DNA of 64,000 bases from Mesohalobacter halotolerans (GCF_006120725.1 NZ_SWMU01000001.1:372001-436000); one strand, 5' to 3'; shown: positions 39,670 to 48,804, numbered from the stretch's first letter. Numbers and translations are program-made. The notes: a model not told the origin generated them from the sequence alone.

Positions 39670-40221
39670 TTATTTTAGCAGTCTGAATGAATTTACAAAC
39701 GAACCTGCTCTCTCATCGTCGATTCCAATATATGTTATAGTATAAACCCTATTTCCTTGCCGAAATAGTCTTCCCAATATAAAACCGTCTAGACCTTTAC
39801 TTTTCGCATTTTCATTGAGTTCTAGTTGGAATTTTTGTCCGTCTAATTCGTGTTGTTCAACTGGTTTTTGATATTGTAAATTGAATGATTCCGCCATTTT
39901 ATTTGCATAATTTGCCACACCTTGATTATAAAGTTGTCCATTAGACATCGACTTAATCATATGTTCAGGATAATCAATATATTCAACATTGAAGATTTTT
40001 TGAGATCCTAAAGTCGAACGATACATATGAATTTGGAACTTGTCAAGTCCAATTTGATTATCAATTGCAGTATGACTTGGTTCTGTTGGAAAAGCAGCAA
40101 CGAAATTTCCTACTTTAGAAGCATATTCACCGCCTTTAGTTTTATAAATATCATCACTTTTATTTTTTCCACACGAGATGAAAGCAAAAGTTATTAATAT
40201 TAGTAATATTTTTTTTGTCAT
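39670..40221 (-). CDS. Lipoprotein of unknown function (cassette 2)
   Basis: 183 aa from the ATG at 40221 (MTKKILLILITFAFISCGKN, lipobox Cys 17). An upstream in-frame start at 40275 would lie within the repeat and is rejected. The rest (GNFVAAFPTEPSHTAIDNQIGLDKFQIHMYRST, KMAESFNLQYQKPVEQHELDGQKFQLEL, YTITYIGIDDERAGSFVNSFRLL) has the shape of small PsbP-like or DUF1795-like proteins. Unnamed. Confidence 0.7.
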   Translation of the reverse strand: MTKKILLILITFAFISCGKNKSDDIYKTKGGEYASKVGNFVAAFPTEPSHTAIDNQIGLDKFQIHMYRSTLGSQKIFNVEYIDYPEHMIKSMSNGQLYNQGVANYANKMAESFNLQYQKPVEQHELDGQKFQLELNENAKSKGLDGFILGRLFRQGNRVYTITYIGIDDERAGSFVNSFRLLK

Positions 40222-40241
40222 GGATTTGTTTTTATAATTGC

Positions 40242-40376
40242 ATAGAACGGTCTGGCTATGAGCAGTAGCGCGCAAACCAGCCTAAATTTTCATTTCATTC
40301 AGCTAAGTTAGCAAAAAATCCCAAACTTTCGCTTTTCAGCCCAAACCCGAGCTATTGCTTATAGCTATTGTTGTAG
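40242..40376 (-). repeat. attC-like site of cassette 1
   Basis: 135 nt, body family E (GGCTATGAGCAGTAGCGCGC with GCTATTGCTTATAGC). Left core ATAGAAC closes cassette 2; right core GTTGTAG pairs with CTACAAC at 41676-41682, the attI-like junction. Confidence 0.86.
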
Positions 40377-40401
40377 CCAGTTCTTTCTTGCGTTTAGTTA
40401 T

Positions 40402-41568
40402 TTATTCACTTGCCTTTTCTTTTGTTTCATAATATTCAATTATGCGATTGGTTACTCCTGTCGGCTCTTCCGTTTTAACTCCATCTCCATAGAAATAACA
40501 AGTAGTCCAATTACCATACTCGTCAAAGTCAGCATATTCAAATAAATAGGTGGCATAAACGGTTTCACGGTCATCGTCTATAGCTTCTATTTTTATAACG
40601 TTACCACGTTCATCAAAATATAAATCGTGTACGGCTCTAATGTGTTTATTGAAGTTCCTTAATATAGTAAGTGGATGCAAACGCCTCTTTTTTATAAGCT
40701 GGTTTTCTTCATTATACCAATATTGTTCTTTATGGTTTATAGTTGGCCTATCCTTATCAGGGTGTGTTGTTATGGTAATAAGGTTACCCTTATCATCCCA
40801 CTCGTAGCGGATAATGGGACTATAAGATTTTGATATACCATCAAATTCAAAATCGTCTATATTAATTGACATAGGTGACTTTTCTGTAATTTTATATTTT
40901 TTTTCTATGAGCTGATTTTTATCATCATAAATATATTCAGCAAAATAAGAAGACTCCTTTTTATCGTACTTTCCATCCAAATCATAATCAAAAGTGAAAA
41001 AACGCTCTTCTTTGGATATAAGACCATTTTTGTTTCTTGAATATTCAAATAACTTTCCAATTTTCTTATAAGAACTATCTTTCTCTACTGTCATTTCATA
41101 GGCTTGGTAAAAATTAGGGGCAATTTTAACACGATAAGGATTATGAACAAAAAAAGGGAATTTTTTACTTTGTTTGTATTGAAGCTTATCTTTTACATCC
41201 TCTTGATTATACTCATAATGGTAGATATGCATACGGTGTGCTTTAACAGTATCAGAAAATCTTTGGTCGATTGACTTTTTAAGGGTCTGCCTACTTATAA
41301 TCATACCTAAAGTATCATATGTGACCATTCCATTACCGCCATTATCAAAAGGACGTCCCATAAAACCAGCACTATAATACTTTAACTTATCACTACCTCT
41401 AGGGGCTTTTGAAGTGTCTATTTTACCATATTGATATATTCTTTTAACAGGACCATGTAAAACATGTCCTTTAGTATCCTTTTCATAACTATAATAAAGT
41501 GTTTTGTCTTTTGTGGTTTTACAACTAAAACAACTAATTATCAGCAATATATAACAATATCGTATCAT
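40402..41568 (-). CDS. Lipoprotein with YD/RHS-like repeats (cassette 1)
   Basis: A 388-aa protein with lipobox (YILLIISCFSCKTTKD). The body contains YD-like strand repeats: KLFEYSRNKNGLISKEERFFTFDYDLDGKYDKKE, AEYIYDDKNQLIEKKYKI, IRYEWDDKGNLITITTHPD, EQYWYNEENQLIKKR, LYFDERGNVIKIEAI. It is probably surface-exposed. As the cassette next to the integrase it would be the most recent insertion if the classical model holds. Confidence 0.75.
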   Translation of the reverse strand: MIRYCYILLIISCFSCKTTKDKTLYYSYEKDTKGHVLHGPVKRIYQYGKIDTSKAPRGSDKLKYYSAGFMGRPFDNGGNGMVTYDTLGMIISRQTLKKSIDQRFSDTVKAHRMHIYHYEYNQEDVKDKLQYKQSKKFPFFVHNPYRVKIAPNFYQAYEMTVEKDSSYKKIGKLFEYSRNKNGLISKEERFFTFDYDLDGKYDKKESSYFAEYIYDDKNQLIEKKYKITEKSPMSINIDDFEFDGISKSYSPIIRYEWDDKGNLITITTHPDKDRPTINHKEQYWYNEENQLIKKRRLHPLTILRNFNKHIRAVHDLYFDERGNVIKIEAIDDDRETVYATYLFEYADFDEYGNWTTCYFYGDGVKTEEPTGVTNRIIEYYETKEKASE

Positions 41569-41675
41569 ATTTTATCCTGGTAATTTTACTAAAGATTGTT
41601 TCATAACTTTAAAAGTCGAAGATATTAGTATTTATTGAAGTACAATATTTGTTTTATTTTCAGTTTTTGAATTGG

Positions 41676-41714
41676 CTACAACTAGTATATATCGTCAAAA
41701 ACACACCACTTTTT
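41676..41714 (-). other. attI-like junction
   Basis: Core CTACAAC (41676-41682) matches the other end of cassette 1 but is not followed by a repeat body. The next 32 nt run directly to the integrase stop at 41715. On the minus strand it reads ...TATACTA-GTTGTAGCC. It is the only core in the array lacking long stem arms, as in integron attI sites. Confidence 0.65.
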
Positions 41715-43484
41715 TTAATCTTTAGAGGTGTTTTTTATATTTTTTGATAGCTTATCCAAGGGACTTTCTATATGTTTTGTACTTTTTTGACTCACATGCG
41801 TGTAAATCGTAGTTGTCTTTATACTATTATGACCGAGTAACTTTTGAATAAAACGAATGTCCGTACCCGCCTCAAGCAAATGTGTTGCAAAGGAATGTCG
41901 TAAACTATGTATATTCACCTTCTTGTTTATACCTGCAGATTTTAAAGCACGCCTCATTATTGATCTACAACTCTCAGTAGAATAGGGCTGCCCCTTTATT
42001 TGACCTTCAAAAACATAGTTCTTTGTTGTGTATAGCTCTTTATAGGTATTGAAATACTCAACAATAGAGTAAGGTAACATAACTTGACGGTCTTTTTTAC
42101 CCTTACCCGATTTCACTAAAATCTTATGCTCAGTAAAATCAATATCAGTCCAACGCAAATCACAAATTTCACTAACCCGCATTCCGGCACCATAAGCCAA
42201 TAACAAAATCAACTTGTGTTTAGGCTGTTTGACAGCTTCAATAATACGTCTACATTCATCAACGCTCAAAACTTTGGGTAAGGTCTTTTCTTTTTTAGGA
42301 CGTGGAATTGTCCAGGATTGGGTGTCATCCCATTCCAATACATGTTTGTAGTAAAACTTTAAGGCATTCACAACCATATGTCCACTGGCAGACTTTAAGC
42401 CGTATTCAGAAAGCTTAGACAAGTATTTTACCACAGTTTTACGATTCATTTCCTGCGGATTTGAATAGTCGTGATCTATCAAAAAATTTATAAAAGCATT
42501 GGTATAACTCTTAATTGTTGAATTGCTGTAATTCATCGCTAAAAGCATATTAACCATATCTTCAACATAAGACTTAGCCCTATCGGGCACCATATCCATC
42601 AATCTTTGTTTTGTGCCGGTGAGTTGTTCAGATTTTCGATTGATTGTTTTCTTACGACTAAAGTAAGCGTCTTTTACATGAAGTGTAATCTTTACATTCA
42701 AATCACTTAACAACAATTTAAGCGATTCTAAATTTTTTGGAGTTGCAGGAAGTAAATACCCATTCTCAGATTTAGTGTACTTCGATTGATTTAACCGTCT
42801 TAAAATTTCAATCAGTCTAAAATCTTTGGTAAACTTCAGTAACGCATACCTTTTGTCCTGCTGATAGCTAAAAATTTCAACATTAAGATTTTTTGAAAAA
42901 TTCTGCTTAAAGTAATAGTCATCGTCAAATAATGGAACACCAAAAATAGCTTCTACCTTTTGTTTTGCTTTTGGATGCCGATACACCATATAAGCCTTAT
43001 GGGTTTTGTTCCAGTAAACCCCTTTCACTTTTTTCAAAGCTTTTGTGTAAGACTGCACATAATTCATCTTAAGCACCCAATATTTTCCTACAGGATCCAA
43101 GACTCTCAAATTCAATCGTGGGTCAATCTGATGTGTTTCAGATTTATGTACCGAATTACCAGTCTTTTCAGAATGTGATAACGGTCGTTCGCTCGTTTGA
43201 GCTATGGGCAAATGTTGACGCTCCTTTTGAGCGCTTGCCTTTACGTTTGAATTTTCTTTTCCTCTGCTTTGAGGTCGCTTTTCAATAACTAAATGATCAA
43301 AATGCTTCTGTAATAAATTATAATTGTCTTTACAATATTCTAAATGCCAACACCGATGAGTTCTACTATATCTTGCGCCAATACGCTTCATTTTTTGTCT
43401 GGTTTTAAGATCATCCCACTTAAAAAACGCAGCAATACGATATTGTCCTCTATGCCATATTTTTCTTAAAACAATTTCAGACAT
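41715..43484 (-). CDS. Tyrosine recombinase of the array, XerD-like with three N-terminal modules
   Basis: A 589-aa site-specific recombinase. The core-binding SAM-like domain spans about 303-395 and the catalytic domain 402-575. R436 (GAGMRVSE), K461, H526 and R529 (HSLRHSFATH), H552 (LLGHNS) and Y561 (TTIYTHV) are all present. The tail IESPLDKL resembles the SPLD ending of IntI. Spacing R436 to H526 is 90 residues, like XerD (96); IntI1 has 131 because of its extra attC-binding insert, which is missing here. The N-terminal 270 residues hold three related modules (about 4-62, 122-182, 200-265; for example KRIGARYSRTHRCWHL and KKVKGVYWNKTHKAYMV). It lies immediately upstream of the array on the same strand. 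Confidence 0.85.
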   Translation of the reverse strand: MSEIVLRKIWHRGQYRIAAFFKWDDLKTRQKMKRIGARYSRTHRCWHLEYCKDNYNLLQKHFDHLVIEKRPQSRGKENSNVKASAQKERQHLPIAQTSERPLSHSEKTGNSVHKSETHQIDPRLNLRVLDPVGKYWVLKMNYVQSYTKALKKVKGVYWNKTHKAYMVYRHPKAKQKVEAIFGVPLFDDDYYFKQNFSKNLNVEIFSYQQDKRYALLKFTKDFRLIEILRRLNQSKYTKSENGYLLPATPKNLESLKLLLSDLNVKITLHVKDAYFSRKKTINRKSEQLTGTKQRLMDMVPDRAKSYVEDMVNMLLAMNYSNSTIKSYTNAFINFLIDHDYSNPQEMNRKTVVKYLSKLSEYGLKSASGHMVVNALKFYYKHVLEWDDTQSWTIPRPKKEKTLPKVLSVDECRRIIEAVKQPKHKLILLLAYGAGMRVSEICDLRWTDIDFTEHKILVKSGKGKKDRQVMLPYSIVEYFNTYKELYTTKNYVFEGQIKGQPYSTESCRSIMRRALKSAGINKKVNIHSLRHSFATHLLEAGTDIRFIQKLLGHNSIKTTTIYTHVSQKSTKHIESPLDKLSKNIKNTSKD

Positions 43485-43531
43485 ATTCTTAAACCCCTTA
43501 AATTTTAGCTCAATTAAGGTTTAAATATAGT

Positions 43532-43570
43532 AAAAAACCACCTTTAAGCAAGAAATAAAGATGGTTTTTG
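43532..43570 (-). terminator. Terminator of odhB
   Basis: On the minus strand AAAACCATCTTTA / TTAAAGGTGGTTTTTT, an imperfect stem followed by T residues, 19 nt behind the odhB stop. Confidence 0.7.
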
Positions 43571-43588
43571 TATTTGTAAAGGCTTAAT

Positions 43589-44863
43589 CTATAACTCTAA
43601 AGCTTTTTTGACATTATTATCCATTAATAATTCCTCCGGGTTTTCTAAAGCTTTTTTGACCTCGACTAAAAAACCAACGGACTCTTTACCATCAATAATT
43701 CTGTGGTCGTAAGACAAAGCAACGTACATGATGGGACGTATTTTTACTTCGCCATCTACAGCTACTGGCCGTTCCACAATATTGTGCATGCCCAAAATAC
43801 CACTTTGCGGCGGGTTGATAATTGGTGTTGAAAGCATTGAGCCAAATACACCACCATTGGATATCGTAAACGTTCCACCAGTCATTTCATCGACCGTGAT
43901 TTTACCATCACGAGCACGAGTTGCTAGACGTTTCACTTCTTGTTCTACACCTCTAAAGCTTAAGTTTTCAGCATTTCGAATCACCGGAACCATCAAACCC
44001 TTTGGTCCCGAAACCGCAATGCTGATGTCTTTGTAATCGTAAGTAATCATTTCCTTACCGTCTATCATAGAGTTGACCGAAGGATATTCATCTAAAGCAC
44101 GAACCACTGCTAGAGTAAAGAAAGACATAAAGCCTAAACTCACACCGTGCTTTTCTTTAAAGTTGTCTTTATATTGCTTTCTCAGGTCAAAAATGGGTTG
44201 CATATCGACTTCGTTAAAGGTCGTAAGCATCGCCGTTTCATTTTTAGCGCTCACCAAACGCTCAGCCACTTTTCGACGCAGCATAGACAATTTCTTACGG
44301 CTCTCACCTCGGCTCCCGGAACCTGGGGTTCCCATAGAAGGTTTGGCTTCTGCTTTAACGGCATCATCCTTAGTGATGCGACCATCTCTTCCTGTGCCTT
44401 TTACGTCACCGGCATCTACACCTTTTTCGTCCAAGATTTTCTTAGCAGCTGGCGAAGGCGTTCCGCTGGCGTATGTTTTCTTTTCGTCTGATGCAGACTT
44501 CTGCTCACTTTCTTTATCGCTTGAGGCTTGTTCTTCTGTCTTGTCTTTAGACTCGTCACTGGAAGAGGCATTGTCCTTTTCCTTTTCAGAATCCTTGTCA
44601 GAATCAGTATCTCCTGCAGGTTTTTCGGCCTCAGTATCTATCAGACAAACCACTTCACCTACTTCAACAACATCACCTTCTTCGGCTTTTAAGGTGATTA
44701 TGCCGCTTGCTTCAGCAGGCAGTTCAAGGGTTGCTTTATCACTGTCGACTTCGGCAACTGTCTGATCTTTTTCGACGTAGTCGCCGTCTTGGACTAACCA
44801 TTCTGCAATTTCAACTTCGCTAATGGATTCTCCTGGTGAAGGAACTTTCATTTCTAGAGCCAT
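43589..44863 (-). CDS. odhB: 2-oxoglutarate dehydrogenase E2, dihydrolipoyl succinyltransferase
   Basis: A 424-aa E2 enzyme. The lipoyl domain is residues 1-76 with the modified Lys in [16 protein letters not shown] long acidic linker (80-125) follows, then a peripheral subunit-binding domain ([31 protein letters not shown]) and the catalytic domain ending [19 protein letters not shown] with the DHRxxDG active site. It transfers succinyl groups to CoA in the TCA cycle. It lies 75 nt after the E1 gene and should be co-transcribed. Confidence 0.97.
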   Translation of the reverse strand: MALEMKVPSPGESISEVEIAEWLVQDGDYVEKDQTVAEVDSDKATLELPAEASGIITLKAEEGDVVEVGEVVCLIDTEAEKPAGDTDSDKDSEKEKDNASSSDESKDKTEEQASSDKESEQKSASDEKKTYASGTPSPAAKKILDEKGVDAGDVKGTGRDGRITKDDAVKAEAKPSMGTPGSGSRGESRKKLSMLRRKVAERLVSAKNETAMLTTFNEVDMQPIFDLRKQYKDNFKEKHGVSLGFMSFFTLAVVRALDEYPSVNSMIDGKEMITYDYKDISIAVSGPKGLMVPVIRNAENLSFRGVEQEVKRLATRARDGKITVDEMTGGTFTISNGGVFGSMLSTPIINPPQSGILGMHNIVERPVAVDGEVKIRPIMYVALSYDHRIIDGKESVGFLVEVKKALENPEELLMDNNVKKALEL

Positions 44864-44938
44864 AATGTTTTTGTTTCGAGTTTAAAGTTAAAAAGTATCA
44901 AGTTGTATGTATCAGCTTTTACTTTATTAAAAATTGTT

Positions 44939-47722
44939 TTATAAATTAAAATTATTTGTAGAAGCATCAAAAACATAATCGATGACTTCTTGATGTCGTT
45001 TTTCAAAACGTTTAGTACTTCCAGCAGCCGGCGAACCGTAAAATCGTCTACTGCAAACCCTAAAGTTTTTAGCTTGGTCAAAGTGTAACAAAAGATGAGA
45101 ATACGCTCCCATATTTCTGGGTTCTTCCTGAGCCCATACCACATCTTCAGCCGAACTGTAACGCTTTAAAATCTTCTCTATTGCTTTTATTGGCAAGGGG
45201 AAAAGTTGCTCAATACGCACTAGAGCGACATCGTTTCTTTGGTCTTCTTCTTTGCGTTTTAATAAGTCATAATAAAACTTACCACTACACAGTACAAGTG
45301 TTTTTGTAGATTTCGGTTTAGCATTCGGGTCGTCTATTAGGGTTTTAAACTCACCATTAGCCAAGTCTTCTTTGGTTGAAACCACTTTAGAATGTCTCAA
45401 TAAGCTTTTTGGTGTAAAGATGATCAGTGGTTTTCTAAATTTTGTTTTGAGTTGGCGCCTTAATATGTGAAATAAATTGGCCGGCGTCGTACAATTGGCT
45501 ACATACATATTGTCTTTAGCGCAAAGCTGAAGGTAACGTTCCATGCGTGCAGAAGAATGCTCAGAACCTTGTCCTTCATATCCGTGTGGTAACAACATAA
45601 CAAGACCGTTTTGGGTTTTCCATTTATCTTCTGCAGCAGAAATATATTGGTCTATCATGATTTGAGCTCCATTGCTAAAATCGCCAAATTGAGCTTCCCA
45701 AATGGTCAATGTATGCGGACTAGCCATGGCATATCCATAATCAAAACCTACAACACCGTATTCTGAGAGTAAGGAGTTGTAGATATAAAAATGCGCTTTG
45801 TCGTTGATGTTGTTATGCAATACGACCTCTTCTTCGCTATCTTCAACTTTAATAACTGCATGTCTATGCGAAAATGTACCGCGCTCTACATCCTGTCCAC
45901 TTATTCTTACATCATGACCTTCTTCGACAACCGAAGCATAAGCTAAAACTTCTGCCATACCCCAATCTAGAACATTGTCTTCAAAGTACATTTTGTGACG
46001 AGCATCAATAATCTTTTTAGCTTTCCTGATAAACTTTTTATCCTCTGGAAGATTGGTGATGATTTCTGCAACTTTGTCGAGCTTCTTAAGGTCGTATGAT
46101 GTATCAACAGGTTTTAGCATATCATCTTGGTTGGCATATTCTGAGCCTTCCCATTCTTCTTGCATGATAGGCGTGACAAAAGCAGTATCTTCTTTTTTGG
46201 AGTCGGCAAGCTTTTCTTCCAAATTACTTTTATAGTTTTCTTCTAGTGTTTTGACATAGTCGTCATCAATAATGCCCTGCTCTTTTAGTCTTTTAACATA
46301 GATGTCTCTCGGATTATCGTGTTTTGAAATGGCTTTGTAAAGCTTTGGCTGTGTAAATCGCGGCTCATCACCTTCATTGTGGCCGTATTTTCTGTAACCC
46401 AACAAGTCAATAAAGACGTCACGCTTAAATTCCATCCTAAAGGCAAGGGCAAACTGCATAGCATGTACAACGGCTTCTACATCATCAGCATTTACGTGCA
46501 TTACCGGCGATAAAGTGACTTTACCAACATCTGTACAATAGGTAGATGAGCGACCGTCCAAGTAGTTTGTCGTAAAACCAATTTGGTTATTGACCACAAT
46601 ATGAATAGTTCCCTGAGTTTTATAACCCTCTAGCTTTGCCATTTGGACTACTTCATAAGCAATCCCTTGTCCGGCAATAGCTGCATCACCGTGTACAACA
46701 ATGGGCAATACATTTTGTTCACTACCTATATGATGATCGTCCTGTTTGGCTCTAGCAATACCTTGTACAACAGCACCTACAGCTTCAAGATGAGAAGGGT
46801 TTGGTGCAATGTTGAGATTAATTTCTTTTCCGGAATCGGTCTTGCGGATACACGTCCAACCTAAATGGTACTTGACGTCACCATCAAAGACTTCTTGTTC
46901 GTAGTCTTTCCCTTCAAACTCATTAAAAATGGCTTTGGGGTCTTTTCCAAAAATATTGGCAAGTGTGTTAAGACGACCGCGATGAGCCATTCCCATCACA
47001 AACTCCTTCACACCGCGATCTGCAGCTTTTTCTATCAAAGTATCTAAAGCCGGGATGAGGCTTTCGTTACCTTCTAATGAAAACCGTTTTTGACCGATGT
47101 AGTTTTTATGAAGAAAACTTTCGAAAGTGACCGCTTCGTTCAACTTTCTTAAAATATGCTTCTTTTCGTCATGGTTAAATTTGGGATGGTTTTGGTTGTG
47201 ATAGATTTTATCTTGAATCCACGAGACGATCTCAGGTTTTCTGATGTAGACGTATTCAATTCCTATGGCATCGCAAAACACACTTTCCAGAAAGTCAATG
47301 ATTTGTCTTAATGTAGCTTTACCAATGCCAACAATTTCACCGGCATTAAACTCTTTGTCTAGATCTTCATGAGATAAGCCAAAATTTTCGATGTCTAGTT
47401 TTGGCCGGTACTTTCGACGTTCACGGACGGGATTGGTTTTGGTAAACAAATGCCCTCGCGTTCTGTAACCGTCAATAAGTCTGATAACCTGAAACTCTTT
47501 ATGGACGTCCTCAGAACCATTGATATGACCATTTTCAGAAAAACTGATATCTTGATTATTCCCGGATTCCAACACTTCGTCTGCGCCGTCTTTACCAAAA
47601 TCAAAACCTTGGAAAAAGGCTCTCCAACTCGGCTCTATGCGATCAGGATATTTTAAATATAGTTGATAAAGGTCGTCAAGTTGGTCAGGATGAATACTGT
47701 TTAAAAAGGAAAATGGATCCAT
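44939..47722 (-). CDS. odhA: 2-oxoglutarate dehydrogenase E1 component
   Basis: A 927-aa thiamine-diphosphate enzyme (usual length about 930). It starts FSFLNSIHPDQLDDLYQLYLKYPDRIEPSWRAFFQGF, and has KRFSLEGNESLIPALD, MGMAHRGRLNTLANI, HLGWTCIRKTDSGK, VHGDAAIAGQGIAYEV, GHNEGDEPRFTQP and QEEPRNMGAYSHL. It decarboxylates 2-oxoglutarate in the TCA cycle. It is first of the odhA-odhB operon. Confidence 0.98.
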   Translation of the reverse strand: MDPFSFLNSIHPDQLDDLYQLYLKYPDRIEPSWRAFFQGFDFGKDGADEVLESGNNQDISFSENGHINGSEDVHKEFQVIRLIDGYRTRGHLFTKTNPVRERRKYRPKLDIENFGLSHEDLDKEFNAGEIVGIGKATLRQIIDFLESVFCDAIGIEYVYIRKPEIVSWIQDKIYHNQNHPKFNHDEKKHILRKLNEAVTFESFLHKNYIGQKRFSLEGNESLIPALDTLIEKAADRGVKEFVMGMAHRGRLNTLANIFGKDPKAIFNEFEGKDYEQEVFDGDVKYHLGWTCIRKTDSGKEINLNIAPNPSHLEAVGAVVQGIARAKQDDHHIGSEQNVLPIVVHGDAAIAGQGIAYEVVQMAKLEGYKTQGTIHIVVNNQIGFTTNYLDGRSSTYCTDVGKVTLSPVMHVNADDVEAVVHAMQFALAFRMEFKRDVFIDLLGYRKYGHNEGDEPRFTQPKLYKAISKHDNPRDIYVKRLKEQGIIDDDYVKTLEENYKSNLEEKLADSKKEDTAFVTPIMQEEWEGSEYANQDDMLKPVDTSYDLKKLDKVAEIITNLPEDKKFIRKAKKIIDARHKMYFEDNVLDWGMAEVLAYASVVEEGHDVRISGQDVERGTFSHRHAVIKVEDSEEEVVLHNNINDKAHFYIYNSLLSEYGVVGFDYGYAMASPHTLTIWEAQFGDFSNGAQIMIDQYISAAEDKWKTQNGLVMLLPHGYEGQGSEHSSARMERYLQLCAKDNMYVANCTTPANLFHILRRQLKTKFRKPLIIFTPKSLLRHSKVVSTKEDLANGEFKTLIDDPNAKPKSTKTLVLCSGKFYYDLLKRKEEDQRNDVALVRIEQLFPLPIKAIEKILKRYSSAEDVVWAQEEPRNMGAYSHLLLHFDQAKNFRVCSRRFYGSPAAGSTKRFEKRHQEVIDYVFDASTNNFNL

Positions 47723-47829
47723 ATAATTTTAGGAATTATAATGCAAATTTAAGAATTTAACTCTAACGTCATATGCTTTTTTAACGAACACTTATACCTC
47801 TTAAACCAATTTGGCTTAATTTTTAAGTA

Positions 47830-48804
47830 TTATGCTTCTCTATGCATTAATTCTTGAGCAAAATTTTTCAGCTTTTGCTTTTTGTCGTCAGGTAAATTTA
47901 ATTGGTTTAAAGACAATAAAGCTTTTTGCTTATAGCGTTCTATGCGCTCAGAAGAAATGGATTTGATCTCGTATTGGTCGTAAATTTGTTTGACGGTTTC
48001 AATTTTGGCCTGAGTGTTTTTTGGGTTAATGCTAAATAGGTGCTTTAATTGATTTCTATCATCTTCAGAAGAGAGCTCTAAGGCTTTGAGGTAAAGGAAT
48101 GTTTTTTTGTTTTCGATGATATCACCACCAACTTGTTTACCAAATGTCTTAGGATTGCCATAGACATCGAGTAAATCGTCTTGAATCTGAAAGGCAATGC
48201 CTAGATTAATCCCAAAGCTGTAAATATGGTCTTGGTTTTCTAAACTTGTACCAGCAATGATACTGCCCATTTTAAACGCACAAGCGACAAGAACAGCTGT
48301 TTTTAAACGAATCATTTCCAGGTATTTTTCTATACTTACCTCTTCAAGATTCTCAAAATCCATATCCATCTGCTGTCCTGAACAGACTTCCTGAGCAGTT
48401 TTTGAAAACAGTTGTACTAAAGTGTAAAACGAGTGCTGATCGTAATCTTCAAGGCACTGATATGCCCATATCAACATCGAATCACCCGATAAAATTGCCG
48501 TATTAATATCCCACTTTTCATGTACCGTAGGATGTTGTCGTCTCAATGGCGCATCATCCATGATGTCGTCATGCACTAATGAAAAGTTATGAAAGACTTC
48601 AATGGCCATAGCTGCGCTGTATGCATGATCTACATGACCATCAAAAAGATCTGTCGTCATCAATACTAAAGCTGGCCGAATACGCTTCCCTCCGAGGTTT
48701 AAAATGTAATCTATAGGGTCAAATAAGCTTGAAGGCGCTTGATTGTTACACTTACGGGTTAGATAGGCATTAAAAGACTCGGCGTATTTTGTGATACTTT
48801 TCAT
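47830..48804 (-). CDS. Polyprenyl (isoprenyl) diphosphate synthase
   Basis: A 324-aa trans-isoprenyl synthase. First Asp-rich motif LVHDDIMDDAPLRRQHPTVH, second FQIQDDLLDVYGNPKTFGKQVGGDIIENKKTFL, plus GGKRIRPALVLM near the start. It makes farnesyl, geranylgeranyl or longer diphosphates for quinones or lipid carriers; chain length cannot be read with confidence. It stands alone between odhA and the SPOR-domain gene. Confidence 0.93.
   Translation of the reverse strand: MKSITKYAESFNAYLTRKCNNQAPSSLFDPIDYILNLGGKRIRPALVLMTTDLFDGHVDHAYSAAMAIEVFHNFSLVHDDIMDDAPLRRQHPTVHEKWDINTAILSGDSMLIWAYQCLEDYDQHSFYTLVQLFSKTAQEVCSGQQMDMDFENLEEVSIEKYLEMIRLKTAVLVACAFKMGSIIAGTSLENQDHIYSFGINLGIAFQIQDDLLDVYGNPKTFGKQVGGDIIENKKTFLYLKALELSSEDDRNQLKHLFSINPKNTQAKIETVKQIYDQYEIKSISSERIERYKQKALLSLNQLNLPDDKKQKLKNFAQELMHREA

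Larger units (their letters stand above)
9741..41714 (-). mobile_element. Integron-like cassette array with adjacent integrase
   Basis: Twenty-five units separated by 24 attC-like repeats. Units are numbered here from the integrase: cassette 1 at 40370-41682, cassette 25 at the far end. Nearly all genes are on the minus strand and end at or inside a repeat. For each unit the seven bases at its low end (GTTRRRn) are compared with the seven at its high end; 22 of 24 are exact reverse complements, one matches 6 of 7, one fails. A core with no repeat body (41676-41682) marks an attI-like junction 33 nt from the integrase stop. This geometry is that of integron cassettes transcribed in one direction with attC at the 3' end. 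The integrase is not a classical IntI, so the system is called integron-like. Confidence 0.85.

Noticed and set aside
9741-41714. CRISPR array or clustered REP elements as an explanation of the repeats
   Set aside because: Repeats are 130-198 bp, spacing is gene-sized, unit ends match in pairs, and there are no cas genes; this does not fit CRISPR or simple REP repeats.
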